Shown one piece after another: positions 58,228-64,000 of a stretch of 64,000 bases of DNA; positions within the stretch are counted from its first letter, which is position 1; every line of letters starts with the position of its first letter. The notes beneath the pieces are model-generated. The model was given only the letters and a program-made list of their open reading frames with translations, was not told where the DNA came from and searched no databases. The position numbers and the translations under genes were made by a program. The DNA is from Nodosilinea sp. WJT8-NPBG4 (GTDB lineage: Bacteria; Cyanobacteriota; Cyanobacteriia; Phormidesmidales; Phormidesmidaceae): positions 62,001-126,000 of the forward strand of contig JAHHHQ010000042.1 of NCBI GenBank assembly GCA_019359285.1, given 5' to 3'.

Positions 58228-58360
58228 CTAGCTAACTCTGAAGGATAAATCCCTGTCTAACTTATGGGGTAAATCGTAAGCCTTAGTTAAGGGAATGGAG
58301 GTCAGGAATTCGTCACTGCCAGGCTGTAGCAGCTTAAAGCCCCCTAGTCGATGTGCATCT

Positions 58361-59335
58361 ATGACGAATCAACAGCTGACCTCAACCCAGTCGCGCCCCA
58401 GCACGGGCCATGCCGACTTGCCTGCGATCGCCGCCTTTTACGCCCTCTGCGAAACCGTCGATCGCCTCGACAACACCCCCACCCTCGCCGAACTTCAACG
58501 CCACCTCGACTACCCGCCCCCCGACGGCACTCGCCATCGCCAGCTTTGGGACACTCCCGAGGGTGAGCTGGTGGGCCTGGTTTCCCTGTGGCTAGAAGAC
58601 CCCACCGATGTACTAGAAGGCTGGGTGGGCGTCTTTGTGCATCCTGACTGGCGCGGTGCTCACCTAGAAGCCGAACTGTTGAGCTGGGCTGAGCAGCAGG
58701 TGCGGGAGCAGGCCATTGTCGCTCAGCGCCCCGCTAAGCTCTGCGCCGGAGCCAGAGCCAATGCCACCTTCTACCGGAGCATTTACGAGACTGCGAACTA
58801 CGAGATTATTCGCCAGTTTTACACCATGGCGCGATCGCTGGCCGAGCCCACCCCCCAGCCGCAGTTCCCGCCGGGTTTTGCCAGCCGCCCCACCTGCGCC
58901 GATGAGGCCGCTGCGTGGGTGGAGATGTTCAACGAGAGTTTTGTCGATCACTGGCACTTTACGCCGATGACGCTGCGCGATCGCGAGTTTCGCCTCACCT
59001 ACCCCACATATCAACCCGAATTTGACCGGGTGGCTGTGGCCCCCGACGGCACCCTGGCCGGGTTTTGTAATGGCTACATTAACCACGAGGAGAATGCCCT
59101 AAAAAACCGCAAAGAAGGCTGGATCACGGTATTGGGCACCCGGCGAGGCTATCGTCGGCAGGGATTGGCGCGAGCGATGCTGCTGCAAGGGCTGCATCGG
59201 CTCTGGGCAGCGGGCATGGAAACGGCTCTGCTGGGTGTAGACACCCAAAACCCCAACCAGGCCCAAAGCCTCTACGAATCCGTCGGGTTCTACACTAAAA
59301 GACGCTCTGTGACCTACCAGAAGTCCCTCGGATGA
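58361..59335 (+). CDS. GNAT acetyltransferase with two tandem domains
   Basis: The 324-residue protein carries two GNAT folds, as in mycothiol-synthase-like enzymes. The N-terminal domain (about 20-160) has WVGVFVHPDWRGAHLEAEL; the C-terminal one (about 175-320) has ITVLGTRRGYRRQGLARAML and ENPNQAQSLYESVGF-like end, the intact acetyl-CoA loop. The first domain's loop is degenerate, so only the second probably binds acetyl-CoA. Substrate unknown. ATG 58361 is used. Confidence 0.85.
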   Translation: MTNQQLTSTQSRPSTGHADLPAIAAFYALCETVDRLDNTPTLAELQRHLDYPPPDGTRHRQLWDTPEGELVGLVSLWLEDPTDVLEGWVGVFVHPDWRGAHLEAELLSWAEQQVREQAIVAQRPAKLCAGARANATFYRSIYETANYEIIRQFYTMARSLAEPTPQPQFPPGFASRPTCADEAAAWVEMFNESFVDHWHFTPMTLRDREFRLTYPTYQPEFDRVAVAPDGTLAGFCNGYINHEENALKNRKEGWITVLGTRRGYRRQGLARAMLLQGLHRLWAAGMETALLGVDTQNPNQAQSLYESVGFYTKRRSVTYQKSLG

Positions 59336-59403
59336 GAAACTGGGGCTCTGCCCAGGTTTGGCTGAGGAATTAAGGATTTGATTAAAATCACGTTTTGTAG
59401 GGT

Positions 59404-59446
59404 AGGCATCCTGCCTGACTGTGGACAGCCGAGACGGCTATCCCAC
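59404..59446. repeat. Dispersed palindromic repeat, copy 2
   Basis: Inverted copy of 17810-17852: AGGCATCCTGCCT at the start and the last 23 bases are the exact complement of the first 23 bases of copy 1. It lies between convergent genes, 42 kb from copy 1. Confidence 0.8.
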
Positions 59447-59513
59447 GATATTGAATCCTTGATCCTTAGAGCCAGAGAATCCGCTGGAACCCCGATTCTT
59501 ACCCTAGGACTTC

Positions 59514-60167
59514 CTACCGCTTCGATACGGCCTTAGAGTCGCTGACGTACCAGCGCCAGGGCAGATCGGCCCCCTGAGTGAGGCCGATGCGGGTGGTTTG
59601 GGTAATGGCGATCGCGCCTGCTACCACCCGCTGCTGCCAGTCAATATCCCGATGCTCTAGCCAGAGACCGGTGGCCGGAGTTAGGGGCAGATCGGTGAGG
59701 GTGCGATTGATATCCAGCAAGAGGCAAAGCTTGCCAGGACCAGCCCCCCAGCGAGCGAGTTTCTCTGTCCGATACCCGACTAGCCACGGTGGAATGGTGT
59801 CGAGTTCGACGGCGCGAATTAAAACAGCGCTGGGGATGCGATCGCGATCGGTGACTACGTTAAAGCAGTGGTAGATACCGTAGATCAGATACACATAGCT
59901 GTAGCCTGGCGGGCCAAACATAACTCGATTGCGGACCGTTTCGCGACGGTAGGCGTGACAGGCCGGGTCGCCCTCGGTATAGGCCTCGGTTTCGACAATG
60001 GTGGCGCTGAGCTGGCGACCATCGGCCCAGCGGCGCACCAGGCGGCAGCCCAACAGGTCTGGTGCCACTTCTAAAGACGATCGCCCTAGCCAAGTTGGGG
60101 TAATGGGCGCAGACTGATTACAAAGCTTTATATTGTCCTCTGAGGCAGGCTTGTTAAGATGACTCAA
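59514..60167 (-). CDS. 3-methyladenine DNA glycosylase (AAG family)
   Basis: It excises alkylated purines in base-excision repair. The family core starts TWLGRSSLEVAPDLLGCRLV and includes IVETEAYTEGDPACHAYR (about 57-74, catalytic Glu), RNRVMFGPPGYSYVYLIYG and WGAGPGKLCLLLDI. No ATG or GTG lies suitably before the core; TTG 60167 gives 217 residues and is the best start. The frame is open to 60317, but that part overlaps a small plus-strand gene. Its start region overlaps that gene's first codons. Confidence 0.9.
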   Translation of the reverse strand: MSHLNKPASEDNIKLCNQSAPITPTWLGRSSLEVAPDLLGCRLVRRWADGRQLSATIVETEAYTEGDPACHAYRRETVRNRVMFGPPGYSYVYLIYGIYHCFNVVTDRDRIPSAVLIRAVELDTIPPWLVGYRTEKLARWGAGPGKLCLLLDINRTLTDLPLTPATGLWLEHRDIDWQQRVVAGAIAITQTTRIGLTQGADLPWRWYVSDSKAVSKR

Positions 60168-60338
60168 AACCAAGGCTCCGATAACACCGACCTTTCTATC
60201 ATCCCTACTGCTCCTATGGATATCAAACTTGTACTGGCTGTGCTCACCGGATTGTTTGTGGTTGCCACCCTCTTCTTTGGCACCAAAAACGGCTTCTACG
60301 ACACCGACGACTACCACGGCAACGGTTCAGCCCACTAG
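60159..60338 (+). CDS. Short single-span membrane protein
   Basis: A 59-residue protein. The first 19 residues are soluble and polar; MDIKLVLAVLTGLFVVATLF then forms one membrane helix, and the tail is GTKNGFYDTDDYHGNGSAH. An alternative ATG at 60216 gives 40 residues with the membrane helix at the very start. The tail pattern suggests a conserved small thylakoid or plasma-membrane protein, but I cannot name it. If 60159 is the start, the gene overlaps the divergent glycosylase start. Confidence 0.7.
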   Translation: MTQNQGSDNTDLSIIPTAPMDIKLVLAVLTGLFVVATLFFGTKNGFYDTDDYHGNGSAH

Positions 60339-60403
60339 GCTCACTCAGCATATTGGCCTGTTCATCGGCTTTGCTGTGCCGCCGTTAGGGTGTTCGCCAT
60401 TCC

Positions 60404-62146
60404 GTGAGTAATCTGGTCTGCTTTCCGTTTGGTACGGGTCACGGCCAAGAAGGGCTGTGCCTAGAGCTGCGCATGGGGCCACGGCGCATCGTGCTCGACT
60501 GCGGCCTGCGGGATCTGTCAGTTTTGACGGCGGCGGGCGATTCTGGAACGGATACTCCTTCTGAGTCGGTTTCCGAACGCTCTGCGAATTGCATCGCCTC
60601 TGCCGACCTGCTCTTTTGCAGCCACGCTCACAGCGACCATGCTCGCGGGGTGTGGGAGTTTAGTCAGCAATTTCCCCAGGTGCCCATCTACGGTAGTGAG
60701 GTCACGGCCCAACTGCTGCCGCTGAACTGGCTGGGGGAAGACGTGCCACCTCACTTGTGCCAGGCATTGCCCTGGCAAACTCCCATCAGCCTAGCCGATG
60801 ATCTCACCGTGCAAATCTGGCCCGCCGGGCATCTGCCGGGAGCCGCCTGTGCCCTATTCACCTATCACGCGCCCCAGCGCCCCTACACGGTGTTTTTCAC
60901 GGGCGATTTTTTTATGTCCAATTCGCGTCTGGTGGATGGGTTGCCCCTAGAGGCGCTGCGGGGCCTCAAGCCAGATGTGCTGATCATCGAAGGTAGTTCT
61001 GGGTCTGCCCGCCATCCCCACCGCCGCCAGCAGGAAAATTTGTTGGCCAGCACGCTCCATAGTCTGGTGCAGCAGGGGCGATCGGTGCTGCTGCCCACGC
61101 CAACCCTGGGCATTGGGCAGGAGCTGGTGATGCTGTTGCGCAGCCATTACCAGTTCACCGGGCAAGATATCACCGTCTGGGTCGATGAAACCGTGGCGGC
61201 AGGCTGCGACTTGTATCTGGAGCTAATGCCTGCATTCCCCAGCAGCGTGCAGAACTTCGCCCGTCACCAGCCGCTATTTTGGGACGAGCGCATTTTGCCT
61301 CGCGTGCGCCGCTTAGGCATAGATGGGCACCCCCAGGGCGATTCTTCTTGTGCCCCCTGCATTGTGATCGCCCACCGTGAAGCCGATCTCAGCGACTACT
61401 GCCTCGCCTCGGCCCAGCCCTGGACTGTGTTGCTGCCCGACTCGTTTGCCACCGCCGTTGCCGATACAGTGTTGGGTACGCCCAGTACCGCTGGGGCCAC
61501 CCTGGGCTGGCTGCAAACCCTGGCCGCTGAGCTAGAGTCGGAGCGGGTGCAGCTCGATACTTACCAGCTCACCACCCACAGCGATCGCGTCGGCACCACC
61601 CAGCTGATCCATAACCTCAGGCCCCAGCACGTGGCCTTTGTCCACGGCAACCCCACCCACCTAGCCGATCTGGCTGGGCTAGAAGAACTGCAAACCCGCT
61701 ACCAGCTCCACCTGCCCTCCGCCGGCAAGGAGGTGGAATTTCCGATTGGCGATCGCTTCATTCAGCCTGCCGCCCCCGACCCAGTCTTTGAGGGCGAAAT
61801 TACCCAGGTTGACGACAGCGTCCTGCTGCTGCTGCCCGAAGACCTGACCAACGACCCTCGCTGGACGGCCCTAGCCGATACTGGCCTAGTGCAGGCCCGC
61901 TGGCAGGGCAACGATTTGGTGATCAAAGGGCTAACCCAGCGCGACCTGCTGCGCACTGTAACGAGTGGCGATGCCCCCTGGCAACCGCCCAGCTGTCAAA
62001 CCTGTCGCTATCAGCGAGAAGGTCGTTGCCACGGCGGCGATTCTCCCCTCTATGGGCTACAGGTGAGCCCCGAGGGGGTATGCCCTGCCTTTGAGGCCCG
62101 TCCGACTCAGCCAGAGCGGGATGATGAGGTGACGGCCCAGGGTTGA
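60404..62146 (+). CDS. MBL-fold metallo-hydrolase with beta-CASP-like domain
   Basis: A 580-residue protein of the metallo-beta-lactamase superfamily. It has the HxHxDH motif HAHSDHARG near residue 75, GHLPGAACALFT and FFTGDFFMSN, which fit an RNA- or nucleic-acid-processing MBL. The central part resembles a beta-CASP region (QGRSVLLPTPTLGIGQELVM near 223; THSDRVGTTQLIHNLRPQHV near 388). The C-terminus carries CQTCRYQREGRCHGG and GVCPAFEARP, a likely metal-binding Cys cluster. It starts at GTG 60404. Confidence 0.85.
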   Translation: MSNLVCFPFGTGHGQEGLCLELRMGPRRIVLDCGLRDLSVLTAAGDSGTDTPSESVSERSANCIASADLLFCSHAHSDHARGVWEFSQQFPQVPIYGSEVTAQLLPLNWLGEDVPPHLCQALPWQTPISLADDLTVQIWPAGHLPGAACALFTYHAPQRPYTVFFTGDFFMSNSRLVDGLPLEALRGLKPDVLIIEGSSGSARHPHRRQQENLLASTLHSLVQQGRSVLLPTPTLGIGQELVMLLRSHYQFTGQDITVWVDETVAAGCDLYLELMPAFPSSVQNFARHQPLFWDERILPRVRRLGIDGHPQGDSSCAPCIVIAHREADLSDYCLASAQPWTVLLPDSFATAVADTVLGTPSTAGATLGWLQTLAAELESERVQLDTYQLTTHSDRVGTTQLIHNLRPQHVAFVHGNPTHLADLAGLEELQTRYQLHLPSAGKEVEFPIGDRFIQPAAPDPVFEGEITQVDDSVLLLLPEDLTNDPRWTALADTGLVQARWQGNDLVIKGLTQRDLLRTVTSGDAPWQPPSCQTCRYQREGRCHGGDSPLYGLQVSPEGVCPAFEARPTQPERDDEVTAQG

Positions 62147-62147
62147 A

Positions 62148-62235
62148 AAGATGAGGGAGATAAGGAGGATGAAGAAGAAGTGTGCTAAATTCTCTTCCCT
62201 ATCTCCCCCAACGTCCTCACCCTCCTCATCGTTAT
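62148..62235. repeat. Purine/pyrimidine inverted repeat before the PPC-domain gene
   Basis: GATGAGGGAGATAAGGAGGA faces CTTCCCTATCTCCCCC and CCTCCTCATC, giving an imperfect inverted repeat. It is the same sequence style as 22564-22679 and the pyrimidine-rich spacer at 52213-52256. It lies between two genes on the same strand. Confidence 0.6.
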
Positions 62236-62241
62236 CGTTTT

Positions 62242-62640
62242 ATGGAAACCTTCTGCCTGCGCCTTACCCCAGGCCAAGATCTCAAGCAAGAGCTGCAAAC
62301 CTTTGCCCAGAACCAAGTGCTGGAAGCTGGAATTATTCTAACAGCGTTGGGCAGTTTGACCCAGGCATCTCTGCGGTTTGCGGCTGCCCCAGAGGCCACG
62401 GTAATCAATGGCCCGCTGGAGCTGATTTCCATCAGCGGGACGCTGTCGCGGCATGGAATGCATCTGCATGGGGCGATCGCCGATGTCCAAGGCAACGTCT
62501 ACGGTGGTCACATCATGCCGGGCTGCTTGATTCGCACGACGGCGGAGATTGCGATCGCCGATCTGCCCCACCTACGCTTCTTTCGCCAACCCGATCCGGT
62601 CACAGGTTACCTAGAGCTGGTGGTAGAAGCCATTCCTTAA
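62242..62640 (+). CDS. PPC/DUF296-domain protein (PCC domain)
   Basis: The 132-residue protein is a single plant-and-prokaryote-conserved (PPC, DUF296) domain: METFCLRLTPGQDLKQELQT, then LEAGIILTALGSLTQASLRF, LISISGTLSRHGMHLHGAIAD and a Gly-His-Ile block GGHIMPGC. In plants this domain accompanies AT-hook DNA-binding proteins; stand-alone bacterial forms are of uncertain role. ATG 62242 is supported by the family start; the frame extends to 62182 through repeat sequence. Confidence 0.88.
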   Translation: METFCLRLTPGQDLKQELQTFAQNQVLEAGIILTALGSLTQASLRFAAAPEATVINGPLELISISGTLSRHGMHLHGAIADVQGNVYGGHIMPGCLIRTTAEIAIADLPHLRFFRQPDPVTGYLELVVEAIP

Positions 62641-62653
62641 GGGCGGTTCAGCT

Positions 62654-63625
62654 TTAATCTTCAACTCGGTAGCCGAAGTCTTCGAGGCGGCTGCGGGACT
62701 GTCGCCATTTGGGCACCACTTTAACAAACAGCTCCAGGTAGACCTGACCCATCACCAGCTTTTGAATTTGCTGGCGGGCATCGGAGCCAATCACCTTCAG
62801 CATGCTGCCCTTTTTGCCGATCAAAATGCCCTTTTGCGAATCACGCTCGACGTGGATAGTGGCGAGAATACGGGTGATGTTGGTGTCTTCTTCGACCCGA
62901 TCAACGGCGATCGCCACCGAGTGCGGCACCTCTTCCCGCGTATTCAGCAAAATCTGCTCGCGGATGAGTTCACCCATAATGAATCGCTCGGGTTGGTCGG
63001 TGACCAGATTGGGCGGGTAGTAGTAGGGGCCGGGGTCGAGCTGGTCGATCAGCGTGGCGAGCAGGGTGTCGAGGCTGGTTTCGTGCAGAGCCGAGAATTT
63101 GACCAGCGGCCAGTCGTGGGCGTCAGCCATCCGCTGGTAGCTGGCGTCGAGGGCGGCGATCGCCTCCGTCTCCTCGGGCTGCTGGTCAACTTTGTTCATG
63201 CCCAAAATCACCGGGCCACTGGTGTGGGCCAGCAGTTCGGCCACAAACTGGTCGCCGCGCCCGGCATCTACGCTGCCATCAACCACAAACAGGGTGGTAT
63301 CCACCGAGTCGATGGCCATGCGGGCGTTTTTCACCAAAATTTTGCCCAGCTCGTGGTGGGGTTTGTGAATGCCGGGGGTATCGACAAAAATAATCTGGGC
63401 CTGATCGTTAGAGAGGATGCCCCGCAGGCGGTTGCGAGTGGTTTGGGCGGTGGGGGAGGTAATAGCTACTTTTTGCCCCACCAGAGCATTCATCAACGTC
63501 GATTTGCCCACGTTGGGACGGCCCACAATGCCCACAAATCCAGACTTAAACCCCTCCGGCGGGGTGGGGATAGCGCTGTAGCCGATCGGGTCAAAGGTGT
63601 CGACCATGCTAGTAGCCTGTGACAT
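62654..63625 (-). CDS. era: GTPase Era
   Basis: Era is an essential GTPase of 30S ribosome maturation. The 323-residue protein has G1 GRPNVGKST near residue 35, G2 (TRNRLRGI), G3 DTPG near 82, G4 NKVD near 147, and a C-terminal KH domain with LIGKKGSMLKVIG near 272. The ATG at 63625 is chosen because GAGGTGAT lies upstream; it overlaps the end of the YjbQ gene by 17 bp. An ATG at 63607 would avoid the overlap but lacks that site. Confidence 0.95.
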   Translation of the reverse strand: MSQATSMVDTFDPIGYSAIPTPPEGFKSGFVGIVGRPNVGKSTLMNALVGQKVAITSPTAQTTRNRLRGILSNDQAQIIFVDTPGIHKPHHELGKILVKNARMAIDSVDTTLFVVDGSVDAGRGDQFVAELLAHTSGPVILGMNKVDQQPEETEAIAALDASYQRMADAHDWPLVKFSALHETSLDTLLATLIDQLDPGPYYYPPNLVTDQPERFIMGELIREQILLNTREEVPHSVAIAVDRVEEDTNITRILATIHVERDSQKGILIGKKGSMLKVIGSDARQQIQKLVMGQVYLELFVKVVPKWRQSRSRLEDFGYRVED

Positions 63626-64000
63626 GGACGATCACCTCGCGGTTTGACCCGCGCGTTCGGTGCTCCCACAGGTAAAGTCCCTGCCAGGTGCCCAGACCCA
63701 GCCGCCCCTGCACCACCGGAATAGTTTCGCTGGTGTGGGTTAGCACCGTGCGAATGTGAGCCGGCATGTCGTCAGGTCCTTCGGTGCTGTGGATGTAGTG
63801 GTTGCCCTCGGGCACCAGCTGGGCCAAGAAATTCTCCAAATCTACCAGCACGTCGGGGTCAGCGTTTTCTTGAATAATCAAGCTGGCGGAGGTGTGGCGC
63901 AAAAACACCGTACACAGCCCGGTCTCGACCCCCGAGGCCTGCACCACCTGCTCGACTTCAGCCGTAAACCGCTGGAGAGATTTGCCCCGCGATCGCAGGG
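63609..64000 (-). CDS. YjbQ/UPF0047 family protein, 5' end beyond the window
   Basis: The YjbQ family is associated with a weak thiamine phosphate synthase activity. The visible 129 codons run from the window edge in frame: TAEVEQVVQASGVETGLCT, FLRHTSASLIIQENADPDVL and STEGPDDMPAHIRTVL, ending EVIVHVTGY. The start codon is outside the window; an internal GTG at 63947 is not the real start. It overlaps era by 17 bp and is probably cotranscribed with it. Confidence 0.88.
   Translation of the reverse strand, partial: LRSRGKSLQRFTAEVEQVVQASGVETGLCTVFLRHTSASLIIQENADPDVLVDLENFLAQLVPEGNHYIHSTEGPDDMPAHIRTVLTHTSETIPVVQGRLGLGTWQGLYLWEHRTRGSNREVIVHVTGY

Noticed and set aside
60168..60317. Upstream extension of the DNA glycosylase
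   Set aside because: It is the antisense of the short membrane protein gene and not similar to the family.

Overview
The window is chromosomal DNA from a filamentous- or Leptolyngbya/Phormidium-like cyanobacterium. The evidence is the very frequent HIP1-type GCGATCGC octamers, the cyanobacterial form of the S10/spc ribosomal operon (no rpsN, no rpmD), the rplS-trnW-secE-nusG-rplK-rplA-rplJ-rplL block, and genes such as CP12, a tocopherol methyltransferase, DUF3386, DUF3181, DUF2301 and DUF3747 proteins. Genus-level placement is an inference.

Layout. 1-7.9 kb: the distal S10/spc operon from the rplV tail through rpsC, rplP and onward to secY, adk and infA; the usual rpmJ-rpsM-rpsK-rpoA continuation is absent. 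7.9-10 kb (minus strand): an overlapping DUF1611 (DgcN-type) and enolase-superfamily epimerase (DgcA-type) pair. 10.2-13.9 kb: a secreted CHRD protein, a SigG-like ECF sigma factor with its membrane anti-sigma factor, and a PLP decarboxylase. 13.9-14.4 kb: a gene-free stretch with three DnaA-box-like sequences. 14.4-30.3 kb: mixed housekeeping and small regulatory genes (frameshifted SpoU methyltransferase, PRC-barrel protein, response regulator, amber-interrupted Uma2 gene, chromate transporter, VanX-like dipeptidase, FIST protein, CP12, Spx-like protein, CsbD, an unrecognised 680-residue protein, DUF3747-SLH protein, tocopherol methyltransferase). 30.4-36.3 kb: KtrB potassium transporter and the second translation/secretion block, with a hairpin attenuator ahead of rplJ. 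36.5-45.7 kb: hybrid histidine kinase sensor, membrane proteins, an AT-rich 0.8 kb gap, glycosyltransferase, P450, MetF-like protein and trpS.

46-51 kb is the most accessory-looking part: a gene with an in-frame amber codon, a strong terminator, a 119-bp element with inverted ends, a 1,052-residue NACHT ATPase with five near-identical 33-residue HEAT-like repeats (NLR-like, a candidate antiphage sensor), a 34-bp hairpin, and an array of 21-bp tandem repeats. 51-58 kb (all minus strand) joins acetate kinase, two duplicated histidine phosphatases, glycogen phosphorylase and phosphoglucomutase, which together suggest glycogen breakdown and acetate fermentation; the intergenic spaces carry several kinds of simple and inverted repeats. 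58-64 kb holds an acetyltransferase, 3-methyladenine DNA glycosylase, a short membrane protein, a beta-CASP-like metallo-hydrolase, a PPC/DUF296 protein, Era and a partial YjbQ.

No complete transposon, prophage, CRISPR array or integrase was seen. Interpretation rests on reading the translated sequence; no database search was possible.
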